The notes: generated by a model not told the origin, from the sequence alone. A DNA stretch of 64,000 nt from Crossiella sp. SN42 (GCF_023897065.1 NZ_JAMHIV010000036.1:1-64000); one strand, 5' to 3'; positions 53,217-62,157 are shown, numbered from the stretch's first letter. Made by a program: numbers and translations.

Positions 53217-54004
53217 CAGTCCTGGTCCAGCTCTCCCAGCAGGCGCTCGATCTGCCCGGTCAGCCGGTTGCCGTCGGCCGGGCTCATCGTGGTCCACGGC
53301 GTGCCGTCGGACCCCCGGTGCTCCTCCATCAGGTAGCGCCCGGCCGGGGTGTCGTAGAAGGCCACCACGTGGTCGGCCCGGTTGCGCCGCCCGAGCCGGT
53401 CGGTCACGGTCGCCCCGAACTGACCGCTCTGCTCGGCGCCCTCGATCATGGTCGCCACGCTCTGCGCGTCGGCGGCGCTGATCCCGTTGTCGCGCAAGGC
53501 TTCCGCGAACGCCTTGACCGAGGTGCCGACATCCCGCGCGGCGGTGTCGATCACCGAGCTGGGCAGCGAGATCGAGTGGCCCAGCCCGGCCTTGCGCGCG
53601 GGCAGCAGCCCCACCACCGCCCTGGCCAGCCCGCCGGGGTAGATCGGCCGCAGGCTCAGCTCGTCCTCGCTGAGCACCGCCAGCACCGCGTCCTCCCCGG
53701 CGCTGACGGCCAGCGCCCGCACCTCCCGGCCCAGCCACAGCCGCGCGTCCACCGCGCGGGCGGGCTTGGCCAGCAGGGTCAGCGCGTCCACCAGTTCCGG
53801 CCGCACCCCGCCGTTGCTGACCAACTCGTTGCGGTGCAGCTCGTCCCAGGCCTCGTTGACCGCCTCGGTGCGCTCGTGTTCTTCGTAGCCGCGCGGGTTC
53901 ACGTGCAGCACGATCGGCATCTCGGTCAGCCGCAGCTTCTCCCACAGCACCTGGTACGCCGAGGCGGAGAGCCGGAACTCCGGCGCGGCAGAGGTTTCCA
54001 GCAT
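53216..54004 (-). CDS. EspG-family ESX secretion-associated chaperone
   Basis: 262 residues. The pattern EFRLSASAYQVLWEKLRL, a YEEHERTEAVNEAW loop, LVDALTLLAKPARAVDARLWLG and the C-terminal DTPAGRYLMEEHRGSDGTPW match EspG proteins. In mycobacteria EspG binds PE-PPE heterodimers in the cytosol and delivers them to the ESX (type VII) system. Here it lies 3 bp downstream of a PPE-like gene. The membrane machinery (EccB-E) is not in the window. Confidence 0.87.
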   Translation of the reverse strand: MLETSAAPEFRLSASAYQVLWEKLRLTEMPIVLHVNPRGYEEHERTEAVNEAWDELHRNELVSNGGVRPELVDALTLLAKPARAVDARLWLGREVRALAVSAGEDAVLAVLSEDELSLRPIYPGGLARAVVGLLPARKAGLGHSISLPSSVIDTAARDVGTSVKAFAEALRDNGISAADAQSVATMIEGAEQSGQFGATVTDRLGRRNRADHVVAFYDTPAGRYLMEEHRGSDGTPWTTMSPADGNRLTGQIERLLGELDQD

Positions 54005-54007
54005 CGC

Positions 54008-55261
54008 CTACTCCTGGTGCTCGCCGATGACCGGCGGCGCGACCAGCCGATCGTCGACGAAGATCTCGTCGGAGTCGAGCACGTACTGGTTCTCGTGCTC
54101 CTCGTCCTCCTCGCCGGGTCGCGCCGCCCCGGCAGGCGCCGCCTGCTGCATGAACTGCCCGGTCCGCCCGGCACCCGGCGACCCGGTCCGCGAGGCGGGC
54201 ACCTGCGGCGAGCCACCAACCCCGGCCGCCCCACCCCGCCCAACCTGGTTCCCGGTCCCAGTCCCGGCCCCAGCACCGCCACCACTGCCGCTGCCGCCGC
54301 CGAACCCACCACCGACAAAGCCGCCGCCGAACCCGCCGCCGAACCCGCCCCCGCTGGTCCCGCCACCGCCCCCGGTCGGCCCGAAGTTCCCCGGCACGTT
54401 CGCCGCCCCCTGCGTCGGCACCGGCGAGTACTGGCTCGGCGTCACCGCCGCCACCCTGGTCGGATCCTCGGTCCCGCCGGGCCGGTCACCCACCGGCCGA
54501 TCACCCACTGGCCGGTCACCCGTCGGCTGGTCCGGCCGCTGTGGATCCCGCGGCTCCTGCGGTTGCGGCCCAACAGGATCGGTCCCATCCCGGCCGCTGC
54601 CAACCCCACCGGGATAGCTCTGGTCGTCACCCCCGCCACCACCACGCCGGGTCGGCGCCCCAATCGGCCGTCGCCCGCCACCAGGCCCCGGCGGCGGCGG
54701 AGTGACCTGCTGGTCCACCGCCACCAGCGGCGGCTCGGCGATCGTCGGCAAGGCCCGCACGTTGGCGCTGGAAGAGGTCGAGTAGGTCGACATCACCTGT
54801 GCGGCCCGGATGTGCGCCTCCTTGGCCGCCTCTTCCTCCTCCTGCCGATCGGTCTTGACCCCGAAGAAGTTCTTGACCCCCTTGACCGGCGCCCAGTCCT
54901 CCCCGGACTTCACCTCCACCGGCTTCGGCATCGCCGTCTTGGCCGCACTGAACGCATCCGCCTGCGAACCGGTCGCCTTGCCCGCGTTCTCCACCGCGGT
55001 CCTGGCCAGCTCCAGCCACGGCCCCAGCCCACCGATCGCGGCCTGCGCGTTGTCCGCCGCCTGCCCCTGCCAGACCCCGCCGAGCTTGCTCAACCCGGTC
55101 TTGAGGTCGTTGACGGCGTCGAAGAACCCCTGCGCCAGCTCCTTGTGGAACCGCTTGGCCGGTTCCGCGGTGGCCGGCCCCCGGCCCTGCTGCAGATCGT
55201 CGTAGAGCTTCTGGTGCGGAACGGCCATCCAGTTCCGGCACACGTCCAACGAGTTCATCAT
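54008..55261 (-). CDS. PPE-like/WXG-type protein with Gly-Pro-rich tail
   Basis: 417 residues. The N-terminal 150 residues are helical, with a WXG-like turn (GVWQGQAADNA) as in PPE and related type VII substrates. The rest is low complexity: a charged helix (DRQEEEEAAKEAHIR), then proline stretches, GDRPVGDRPVG repeats, and a (GGGF)n-rich run near 330-370. It ends with the acidic EDEEHENQYVLDSDEIFVDD. ATGs at 55261 and 55258 share the same ribosome binding site. Probably the EspG client, exported with the adjacent small helical protein. Confidence 0.78.
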   Translation of the reverse strand: MMNSLDVCRNWMAVPHQKLYDDLQQGRGPATAEPAKRFHKELAQGFFDAVNDLKTGLSKLGGVWQGQAADNAQAAIGGLGPWLELARTAVENAGKATGSQADAFSAAKTAMPKPVEVKSGEDWAPVKGVKNFFGVKTDRQEEEEAAKEAHIRAAQVMSTYSTSSSANVRALPTIAEPPLVAVDQQVTPPPPGPGGGRRPIGAPTRRGGGGGDDQSYPGGVGSGRDGTDPVGPQPQEPRDPQRPDQPTGDRPVGDRPVGDRPGGTEDPTRVAAVTPSQYSPVPTQGAANVPGNFGPTGGGGGTSGGGFGGGFGGGFVGGGFGGGSGSGGGAGAGTGTGNQVGRGGAAGVGGSPQVPASRTGSPGAGRTGQFMQQAAPAGAARPGEEDEEHENQYVLDSDEIFVDDRLVAPPVIGEHQE

Positions 55262-55274
55262 GCCCTTCCCCCTG

Positions 55275-55862
55275 TCACTTCTTCACCAACGTGGCCAACG
55301 CGTTCTCCGCCACCTGAGCCGCCCGCTTGCACAGCTCCTCCCGGCCCAACGGCTGCTTGCGACCGTTCTCCGCGTAGTGCGACCGCAGCACCTGCCCGTC
55401 AGCCACATCCACGTGCACCGCGCAGAACTGGTTGCCGGGTGCCAGCGGCGTCCACGCCTCGTAGGCGAGGTAGCCCGAGACGGTCAGTTCGCGTACCTCG
55501 CCGTTGACCCGGCCGGGGGCGAACCGCTCGATGCCCTGCTTGGTGATCGGCACCAGGAAGAAGCTGATGCGGTCCTGGCCCGCGGTGAAGAAGCAGTCAT
55601 CGGCGTCAAAAGTGGTGCTGCGCCCGGCTTTCGGCGGGGTGTCGATGCCGAAGGCAGCCTGCTGCTGCGCGGACAACAGGTCGCAGGCCTTGACGGCGGA
55701 CAGGTCGAGGTCGCGCGGCCGGGCAGGCTTGGCCGGTGCGCTGCTGGTGGTCGGCTGGGCCGTGGCCGTGGTGGTCGGCGCGGCGTTGCCACCACCACAC
55801 CCGGCCAAGCCGAGTGCGAGCATTCCCGCGGTGACAGCGACGACGATGCGGCGATGCGGCAC
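55275..55862 (-). CDS. DUF3558 lipoprotein (copy 1)
   Basis: 195 residues from GTG 55862 (AGGGAGA 7 nt upstream). The leader RRIVVAVTAGMLALGLAGC ends in a lipobox. A Thr/Ala/Pro linker precedes the DUF3558 domain: ACDLLSAQQQAAFGI, DDCFFT, and a C-terminal CAVHVDVADGQVL...ELCKRAAQVAENAL. It is paralogous to the gene at 56313. DUF3558 lipoproteins often sit beside type VII or PPE genes in this family; their role is unknown. Confidence 0.83.
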   Translation of the reverse strand: MPHRRIVVAVTAGMLALGLAGCGGGNAAPTTTATAQPTTSSAPAKPARPRDLDLSAVKACDLLSAQQQAAFGIDTPPKAGRSTTFDADDCFFTAGQDRISFFLVPITKQGIERFAPGRVNGEVRELTVSGYLAYEAWTPLAPGNQFCAVHVDVADGQVLRSHYAENGRKQPLGREELCKRAAQVAENALATLVKK

Positions 55863-55872
55863 GCGGATCTCC

Positions 55873-56202
55873 CTAGAACTTCGTCTTGTTGCTGTCATCG
55901 GTCAGCCGGTACTGCTGCTGCACCGCGGTGAGTTGGTCGATGATCGTGTTGAGCCGGTCGCGGAAGGCGGTGATCGCCGCGGCGACGGAACCCGTGCTCT
56001 GCAGGTTGCGCGTGTTGAACTCGTGCGCGACGTCCCTGCTGACGTCGTCGTTGCCCATCGGCTCGATCTGCAGATCCGCGCCGGCACGTCCAGCGAGGTC
56101 GTTCATCCGGTCCCTGGTCTCCCGGTACAGCTGGATCGCGGCCGGGACCTGGGCCAGGTCGATCTTCATGCCGTCCACCGAGACGCTGCCTTGTGGTGCC
56201 AC
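55873..56202 (-). CDS. Small helical ESX-associated (PE/WXG-like) protein
   Basis: About 109 residues, almost all helix, with MKIDLAQVPAAIQLYRETRDRMNDL and TGSVAAAITAFRDRLNTIIDQLTAVQQQYR. The size and two-helix layout fit PE- or WXG100-like partners of PPE proteins. GTG 56202 is preferred (GGGGG about 10 nt upstream); a TTG at 56208 is possible. Located between two DUF3558 genes and upstream of the PPE-like gene. Confidence 0.72.
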   Translation of the reverse strand: MAPQGSVSVDGMKIDLAQVPAAIQLYRETRDRMNDLAGRAGADLQIEPMGNDDVSRDVAHEFNTRNLQSTGSVAAAITAFRDRLNTIIDQLTAVQQQYRLTDDSNKTKF

Positions 56203-56312
56203 TTTCAACTACCCCCTGAGATCAGCTCATCTCAGATCGTAGCCGCGGCAAACGACCCTCACCGGCCTGTTCAGCCTGCTCGGGCGACTCCACTCGTTCG
56301 GGTGACGTGCAA

Positions 56313-56879
56313 CTACTTAGCGCTGGTCAGGGTCCCTACCGCGGCCTCGGCGACCTTGGTGGCGCGCTGGCAGACCTCGTCCTTGGCGAGGGGCTTGTCG
56401 CGGCCTTCCTCGTTGTAGGCGGCGGTGAGCACGCGGTTCGGGGCGGCGTCCAAGTGCACGGTGCAGAACTGCTCGCCCGCGGGCTGGTCGGTGCGGATCC
56501 GGAAGCCGGGGAAACCGGCCACGGTGACCGGGTCGGCCTGGCCGGTGGCCTTGCCGGGGCCGAACTCGGCGATGCCGCGGTCGCCGACCAGGACCACCGA
56601 CAGGCTCACCTTCTCCTTGTGGCTGACGAAAACACAGCTGGGGGCGTTGAAGGTGGGGCTGGTGCCGTCCTCGGCTGGCTGGTCCACGCCGAGCTCGGTC
56701 TGCTGCGGCTGGGACAGCAGCGCGCAGGGCTTGACGTTGTCGAAGGCCAGTTCGCGCGGGCGGGCCGGGGAGTTGTTCGGGCCGGGGTCCGCGGTGGAGC
56801 TGCCGCAACCCGCCAGGCCTAGGGCGAGAGCGGCGATCGTCGCGGCGACGAGCGGGCGGCTGGCGAACACGGCGGGCAC
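56313..56879 (-). CDS. DUF3558 lipoprotein (copy 2)
   Basis: 188 residues from GTG 56879 with GGAG 6 nt upstream. The leader LVAATIAALALGLAGC has a lipobox. The domain has PCALLSQPQQTELGV, APSCVFVS, FCTVHLDAAPNRVLTAAYNEEGRDKPLAKDEVCQRAT, closely matching copy 1. First gene of the leftward export-associated cluster. Confidence 0.84.
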   Translation of the reverse strand: MPAVFASRPLVAATIAALALGLAGCGSSTADPGPNNSPARPRELAFDNVKPCALLSQPQQTELGVDQPAEDGTSPTFNAPSCVFVSHKEKVSLSVVLVGDRGIAEFGPGKATGQADPVTVAGFPGFRIRTDQPAGEQFCTVHLDAAPNRVLTAAYNEEGRDKPLAKDEVCQRATKVAEAAVGTLTSAK

Positions 56880-56979
56880 GGGGGTCTCCTGGCGCTTGCG
56901 CGGTCCGGTCCGGATCCGGACCCTGCGTGCCGCGCAGATTACCGAACGTGTGCTGGGGCAGCGTCCGCGGGCGGGGCGC

Positions 56980-57621
56980 TCAGGTGTGCTTCACCGTGAC
57001 GTCGCCGCGGTCGGAGCCCACCTCGATGCGCGGGCCGGGCCCGTTCGGCACCTCGACGGTGGCCTTGCCCAGACGCTCCTTGACCTTCGTGGTCACCTGG
57101 TACGACCGGCCGCCCGGCACGGTCACGGTGACCTCGCCGCCCTCGGTGTGCGCGGCCAGCCGGTCGAACTCGCCGGTGGCGCCCACCACGACCTCGCCGA
57201 GCTTGGTCCTGGCCTCGATCTCCTTGGCCGCCACCGCGTTCAGCGTGATGCTGCCGGTCTTGTTGACCACCTTCACGGTGACGCCGCCCGGCAGCGCGAT
57301 GTCCCAGTCCACCGCGCAGTCGCCGCCCGCGCCCGCGCAGGTGCCGGTCAGCCGCAGGGTGCCGCCCTCCTTGACCACCTCGGCCTGGGACTTGCGGGTG
57401 GTCTGCTGGGTGAGCTCCCGCTTCACCACCAGCCGGTCGCCGCCGGTGATCTTGATGGTGCCGACCAGGTTGGTCAGGTCGATCGCGGTGATCTCGGGGC
57501 CGAACTCGTCGGACTGGCTCTCCACCGTCTCGGTGACCTTGTTGACCACGGCGCAACCGCCGGCGGCGATGGCGACGGATCCGGCGAGCACGACACCCGC
57601 GAGGCGTGCGGGAAGCTTCAC
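56980..57621 (-). CDS. DUF4097-like lipoprotein
   Basis: About 213 residues from GTG 57621 (VKLPARLAGVV); a TTG six bases earlier is an alternative. The leader LAGVVLAGSVAIAAGGC ends in a lipobox. The mature part is a repetitive beta structure (TGGDRLVVKRELTQ, KTGSITLNAVAAKEIEART, GEVVVGATGEFDRLAAHTEG) resembling DUF4097/DUF4098 beta-helix 'putative adhesin' domains. Extracytoplasmic and lipid-anchored. Function unknown. Confidence 0.75.
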   Translation of the reverse strand: MKLPARLAGVVLAGSVAIAAGGCAVVNKVTETVESQSDEFGPEITAIDLTNLVGTIKITGGDRLVVKRELTQQTTRKSQAEVVKEGGTLRLTGTCAGAGGDCAVDWDIALPGGVTVKVVNKTGSITLNAVAAKEIEARTKLGEVVVGATGEFDRLAAHTEGGEVTVTVPGGRSYQVTTKVKERLGKATVEVPNGPGPRIEVGSDRGDVTVKHT

Positions 57622-57825
57622 TGTCAACGCTCTTCTCTCCACTGCGGGGATGAGGGACCGGGTCCCGTTGTCCAAGCTGTCGGCCAAGGTGTACCCAGCG
57701 GCGCGGCGGTCGTCGACGCGCGGCGGCACAAATCGGTCTGACGGTTGACCCCCGGGACGCCGGTGTCGTCCGCGGGGGAGCGCGGCATCCGCATCAAGGC
57801 GGGCGGCCCGTAGTGTGCTGGGACG

Positions 57826-58578
57826 ATGAGCGGACTGACCTCAGTGGCGCGGCCCCTGCCTCGCCCGGACGCCACCCGGATGCTGATCGGCCTGAGCTAC
57901 GCCGGCGGCGGCACCGCGCCACTGCGGCCATGGGCGCGGGCACTGCCGGCCGACACCGAGCTGGTGCTGATCTGCTACCCGGGTCGGGAACGCCGGTTCA
58001 CCGAGCCGATGCCGGCCGACTTCGCGGACCTGGTCGCCGACGTGGTGACCGCGGTGCGCGCGGTGGCCCGGCTGCCGTACGTGCTCGCCGGCCACAGCAT
58101 GGGCGCGCTGGTCGCCTTCGAGACCGCGGTCCGCCTGGCGGACACGGCGGAAGCGCCAACCGCGCTGGTCGTCTCCGGCCACCACGCCCCGCCGTACCTG
58201 CGCTTCACCGGCGACACCGGCCCGGTGGCCCGGCACGCCGACGCCGAACTGCTGGCCTGGATCCGGGAGTACGGCACGCTGCCGGAGGAGATCCTGGCCG
58301 ACGAGGACCTGGCCCAGGTGGTGCTGTCGGCGTTCCGCGCGGACCTGGCCCTGCACGGCACCTACCGCTACAAGCCAGGAACCACGGTCAACATCCCGGT
58401 CCAGGCCCTGATCGGCGCCCAGGACCCGGTGACCCTGGCGGGCGCACGCCGCTGGCAGGAGATGACCACCGGCGACTTCAGGGTGGACGAGCTTCCCGGC
58501 GCGCACTTCTACACGCCGGAGGTGTGGCAGCAGCTGCCCCGGCACATGGCCGCCGTCACCGGCGCGAACTTGGCCTGA
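57826..58578 (+). CDS. Type II thioesterase
   Basis: 250-residue alpha/beta hydrolase of the TEII class that removes stalled acyl groups from PKS/NRPS carrier proteins. Motifs are LSYAGGGTAPLRPWA, CYPGRERRF, the nucleophile elbow GHSMGALVA, Asp in LIGAQDPVT, and His in PGAHFY. It stands alone and is closed by its own terminator, so it may serve a cluster elsewhere, possibly the PKS 44 kb to the left. Confidence 0.93.
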   Translation: MSGLTSVARPLPRPDATRMLIGLSYAGGGTAPLRPWARALPADTELVLICYPGRERRFTEPMPADFADLVADVVTAVRAVARLPYVLAGHSMGALVAFETAVRLADTAEAPTALVVSGHHAPPYLRFTGDTGPVARHADAELLAWIREYGTLPEEILADEDLAQVVLSAFRADLALHGTYRYKPGTTVNIPVQALIGAQDPVTLAGARRWQEMTTGDFRVDELPGAHFYTPEVWQQLPRHMAAVTGANLA

Positions 58579-58587
58579 GACAAAGAA

Positions 58588-58616
58588 AAGGGACGGTCCA
58601 CGCAGGACCGTCCCTT
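58588..58616 (+). terminator. Rho-independent terminator of the thioesterase gene
   Basis: Perfect 12-bp stem AAGGGACGGTCC / GGACCGTCCCTT with a 5-nt loop, 9 bp after the stop codon. Confidence 0.88.
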
Positions 58617-58735
58617 ACTTGCGGCTCGCGAAGCTCAACCGCCCGCCGCTTGTTGTGAAAGAGGCGTGCGCGTCAGCGACACGGCGGGTCCGTCACCCGC
58701 GACGCGAAAGATCCCGCGGGTGGAGCGCCCCACTC

Positions 58736-59731
58736 TCACTCCTCGTCGCCGCCGAAGAAGTCGCCCACCTCGTCGATCATCTCCGCCGCGACAAAACCGC
58801 CGACCACGCCGGCGGCACCGGCCGCGACCATGCCGCCCATGCCCATTCCGCCACCGCCGCGGCGGTGGTCGTCGTGGTCGCCGTAGTGCCGCTGGTGGCC
58901 GCCGCCGTGGCCGTAGCCCTGCTGGTGGCCGTAACCCGGCTGCTGGCCGTAGTGCTGGGCCATCCGGCCCGCGGCCTGGCCCAGCCAGCCGTCGATGTGC
59001 GCGGCCCAGTCGGTGCGCTCGGCTTCCTGGTGGCTGAGGTGGAAGCGGCCGAAGGCGTCGCCGCCGCTGCGGAACAGGCCGCCGCGCTTGTCGGCTTCCA
59101 GGACCACGGCGAGTTCGCCGGGGCTGGCCACGAAGGTGAGCTCGACCTCGTTGATCCGGCCCGCGTACTGGCTCGGCGGGAAGAACTCGATCTCCTGGTA
59201 GAACGGCAGCTCCTGGCGCACGCCGTGCAGGTGACCGCGTTCGACGTCGGCGTTCTTGAACTGGAAACCGAGGCGGCCGAAGGCGTTCAGCACGGCGTCC
59301 TGGGAGGGCAGCGGGTGCACGTGCACCGCGTCCAGGTCGCCCTTGTCCACGGCCTTGGCCACGGACAGCTCGGTGCGCACGCCCACCGACATGCCGCGCA
59401 GCGGCGCGCCGCCGACCAGGGTCACCGGGGTCTCCCACGGCACCGGGAGCTGGAACGGGATGCTGCGCTGCTCGCCTTCGCGCAGCCGGAACCGGCCGGC
59501 CACCGCGACCCGGAAGAACTCGACCACGGCGTTGTGCTCGCTGTCCCCGTGCTCGACCTCCATCCGGGTCACCAGGGACAGTGTCACGTGTTCGATGTCG
59601 ACATCGGCGCTGCCGCCCGCGAGGCGGACCTCACCGGAGAGCTGCCCGCCCGGCCGGCAGTTCGGGTCGTGGAGCACCGTGTCCACGGTCGGCCCGCCAA
59701 CGCCGAAAGCCTGGAGCATCCGCTTGAACAC
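58736..59731 (-). CDS. Spo0M-family protein
   Basis: 331 residues from a GTG start. The N-terminal 250 residues form the arrestin-like beta-sandwich of Spo0M/SpoOM proteins (VLHDPNCRPGGQLSGEVRLAGG, SIPFQLPVPWETPVT, GVRTELSVAKAVDKGDLD, EIEFFPPSQYAG). The last 80 residues are rich in Gly, His, Gln and Tyr (QQPGYGHQQGYGHGGGHQ), then a hydrophobic glycine-rich stretch and an acidic end. Spo0M influences sporulation and development in Bacillus; the actinobacterial role is not defined. Confidence 0.88.
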   Translation of the reverse strand: MFKRMLQAFGVGGPTVDTVLHDPNCRPGGQLSGEVRLAGGSADVDIEHVTLSLVTRMEVEHGDSEHNAVVEFFRVAVAGRFRLREGEQRSIPFQLPVPWETPVTLVGGAPLRGMSVGVRTELSVAKAVDKGDLDAVHVHPLPSQDAVLNAFGRLGFQFKNADVERGHLHGVRQELPFYQEIEFFPPSQYAGRINEVELTFVASPGELAVVLEADKRGGLFRSGGDAFGRFHLSHQEAERTDWAAHIDGWLGQAAGRMAQHYGQQPGYGHQQGYGHGGGHQRHYGDHDDHRRGGGGMGMGGMVAAGAAGVVGGFVAAEMIDEVGDFFGGDEE

Positions 59732-59820
59732 CAGTAACCGTCCTTATTCCCTGTGAGGATTGTGTTGCCCAGCGTAAGGCCAACGAACGGGACGAAGAAC
59801 GCGTTCCCGGCTTCGGTGGT

Positions 59821-60501
59821 TCACTGGAGAGTTCGGCGCTCGTTCACCTCGCGCCAGCGCAGCAGCAGCGCGTAGGCGACCAGGAAGAGCACGCCCGCGT
59901 TGCACAGGTGCCACAGGAAGTGGGTGCCGATGACGAACTGGCCGCACACCGGGCCGTCCACCGTGCGCAGGAACAGCGAGACCGCGAACAGCCCCGCGGT
60001 CAGGCTGAACCACTTCCGGTAGGGCCGCAGCGACGGGTCCCGGTGCAGGCCGAGGGCGACCGCGAAGACGATCATGGTGATCAGCGCGGGCAGGTACTGG
60101 CCGCCGCCCCCGCCGACCAGCCTGCCGAGGGTGAGCGAGATGAGCTGGCCGATGACCAGGTAGGCGGGCACGCCGAGCCAGGCCCACTTCCAGTCCAGGC
60201 CCCAGAACCAGTGCAGGAAGCAGACCACGTAGAAGTGAATGAACAGCGCGATGAAGCCGACGTCCAGCAGCACCGACCAGCCGTTGGCGAAGGTGTGGAA
60301 GGCCAGGCTGCCCAGGCCGATCAGCAGCAGCAGCGCGGCCAGTGTGTGCAGGCTGGCCGGTGCGGACCGGCGGCGCATCAGCCACCACAGGACGAACGCG
60401 GCGATGATGAACCCGGCGTTGCTGACCGCGTTGAGCGGTTCGCCCCACAGACCGGGCGCCACGCGTTCGCAGTAGTTGTCCAGCGGGGCGTTCCAGTCCA
60501 C
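59821..60501 (-). CDS. Ceramidase-family (CREST) integral membrane protein
   Basis: 226 residues with about seven membrane helices. The hallmark residues of alkaline ceramidase-like hydrolases are visible: DNYCE near the N-terminus, NAVSNAGFI, SLAFHTFANGWSVLLD, and GTHFLWHLCNA, giving the Ser/His/Asp/His set that holds zinc. GTG 60501 (AGGGTGAG upstream) is preferred over GTG 60534. The family hydrolyses amide-linked lipids. It sits 37 bp downstream of a beta-lactamase-fold gene on the same strand. Confidence 0.85.
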   Translation of the reverse strand: MDWNAPLDNYCERVAPGLWGEPLNAVSNAGFIIAAFVLWWLMRRRSAPASLHTLAALLLLIGLGSLAFHTFANGWSVLLDVGFIALFIHFYVVCFLHWFWGLDWKWAWLGVPAYLVIGQLISLTLGRLVGGGGGQYLPALITMIVFAVALGLHRDPSLRPYRKWFSLTAGLFAVSLFLRTVDGPVCGQFVIGTHFLWHLCNAGVLFLVAYALLLRWREVNERRTLQ

Positions 60502-60538
60502 GCGCTCACCCTGGCAGGCGCGCGCGTGGCCCACAACA

Positions 60539-61624
60539 TCACAAGCAGGAGTAAACCGCCGGTACCAGCCGCTGCCATCGGGGGTCCGCGCCGTGCAAGG
60601 TGGTGATCGTGCGGCTCGGCGTGAACCCGAAGCCCAGCCTGGCGTCCGGATCGGCGAACCCGAGCGCGCCGCCCGCGCCGGGATGCCCGAAGGCCCGCGG
60701 ACCGGGGGAGAACGGCCTGAGCTCGCCGGGGAGCATGAATCCGAGGCTGAACCTGGTGTGCCCCAGCAGCACCGCGTCCCGGCCCGCTGAGCGCTCCTCG
60801 ACCGCGCCGGGCAGGTCCTGGCAGGCCAGAGCGCCGTAGAGCTCGGCGAGCGCGCGGGCGTTGCCGTGGCCGTTGGCGGCCGGGATCTCCGCCTGCCGCC
60901 AGCGCGGGTCGGCCACCAGATCGGGGGTCAGCAGATCGGGCGGGTTGACGAAGGCGAGCGCGGCCATCGACGTGCGGTCGCCCAGCGCGGCCAGCAGCTC
61001 GCGGCCGGGCCGGCCGGGGCCGGGCGGGACCAGCGGCGCGGCGGTGATCGGCGCGGCGCGGTGGGCCTGCGCGAGCGGCAGGCCGATGTGCAGGTCGAGG
61101 CCGAGCTGTGCGACCAGCTCGCGCGGGGTGCGGCCGGAGACCCGGCGCAGCACCTCGCCGACCAGCCAGCCCCAGGTCACCGGGTGGTAGCCGTGCGCGG
61201 TGCCCGGCTCCCACCAGGGCTGTTCAGCGGCCAGCGCGGCGGTCAGGTGCGCCCAGTCGAACAGCGCGCCCGGCGGCTGGGCAGCGCGCAGTGCGGGCAG
61301 TCCGGCGCGGTGCGCGAGCAGGTCGGCGACCGTGGCCGGCGCGGTGAACTCCGGCCAGTACCGGGTCACCGGCGCTTCGGGGTCCAACTGCCCGCGCTCG
61401 ATGAGCCGGTGCGCGCACACCGCGAGCACGCCCTTGGTCACCGAGAACAGGTTCACCACGGTGGCCCGCTGCCAGGGCCCGCCCCACAGGTCGACCACGG
61501 TGCGACCGGCCACCCGGACCGACACCGCCGCGCCCGAGTCCTCACCTGCGGCGAACCCGGCCGCGAAGGCCTCCCGGACCGCGGCGAAGGCGGGATCGCA
61601 GTGGCCGTTGACCGTAAGCTCCAC
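60539..61624 (-). CDS. Beta-lactamase-fold serine hydrolase (class C/EstB-like)
   Basis: About 361 residues from GTG 61624. The SxxK motif is FSVTKG; GYHPVTWGWL carries the tyrosine of the YxN-type motif (Asn replaced). The C-terminal FGHPGAGGALGFADPDARLGFGF matches class C-related esterases. No signal peptide, so it is cytoplasmic and more likely an esterase than an antibiotic-resistance enzyme. It diverges from a MarR gene across 56 bp that contain a palindrome, suggesting control by that regulator. The ceramidase-like gene follows it. Confidence 0.87.
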   Translation of the reverse strand: MELTVNGHCDPAFAAVREAFAAGFAAGEDSGAAVSVRVAGRTVVDLWGGPWQRATVVNLFSVTKGVLAVCAHRLIERGQLDPEAPVTRYWPEFTAPATVADLLAHRAGLPALRAAQPPGALFDWAHLTAALAAEQPWWEPGTAHGYHPVTWGWLVGEVLRRVSGRTPRELVAQLGLDLHIGLPLAQAHRAAPITAAPLVPPGPGRPGRELLAALGDRTSMAALAFVNPPDLLTPDLVADPRWRQAEIPAANGHGNARALAELYGALACQDLPGAVEERSAGRDAVLLGHTRFSLGFMLPGELRPFSPGPRAFGHPGAGGALGFADPDARLGFGFTPSRTITTLHGADPRWQRLVPAVYSCL

Positions 61625-61634
61625 GCAACTAGTC

Positions 61635-61658
61635 AACCACAGTTGCGCAACCATGGTT
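61635..61658. promoter_or_regulatory. Shared palindrome between hydrolase and MarR genes
   Basis: 24-bp imperfect palindrome AACCACAGTTGC/GCAACCATGGTT (two mismatched pairs) in the 56-bp divergent promoter. Size and position fit an operator for the adjacent MarR protein. Confidence 0.6.
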
Positions 61659-61680
61659 TCGTAAATTCGGAGGGACCGCC

Positions 61681-62157
61681 GTGCTCGACCCGGCCGACGA
61701 TCTTGTGCTGCTGTTCACCGCGCTGTCCGCGGCCGCCGACGCGGAGGTGCGCCGCCGGGTGGAGGCGGCCGGGTTCACCGGGCTGCGGCAGGCGCACGGC
61801 TACCTGTTCCAGCACCTCATCCCCGGTCCGGCCCGGATCTCCGAGCTGGCGGCCAAGCTCGGCATGACCCCGCAGGGGGTGTCCAAGACGGTGACCGAGC
61901 TGGCGCGTCTGGGATACGCGCGGCGCAGCGTGGACGAGGGCGACCAGCGGGGCCGGGTGGTCGAGCTGACCGAGCGGGGACTCGGCGCGGTCGAGGCGGC
62001 CCGCACCGCGCGAGCTGATCTTCGGGCCCACTACCAGGAGGTTCTCGGCCCGGCCGCGGCCGAGGCGGTGCTGTCCGGGTTGCGCAGGCTGGCGGTGCGG
62101 ACCGGGGCGCTGGCTGAGCTGACCGCGCGCCGGTTGCGGCCCATACACGGGACCTGA
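61681..62157 (+). CDS. MarR-family transcriptional regulator
   Basis: 158 residues from GTG 61681 with GGAGGG 7 nt upstream. The winged helix-turn-helix has ARISELAAKLGMTPQGVSKTVTELARLGYA and the wing RRSVDEGDQRGRVVELTERG. It likely represses itself and the divergent hydrolase/ceramidase operon through the palindrome between them. Ligand unknown. Confidence 0.92.
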   Translation: MLDPADDLVLLFTALSAAADAEVRRRVEAAGFTGLRQAHGYLFQHLIPGPARISELAAKLGMTPQGVSKTVTELARLGYARRSVDEGDQRGRVVELTERGLGAVEAARTARADLRAHYQEVLGPAAAEAVLSGLRRLAVRTGALAELTARRLRPIHGT

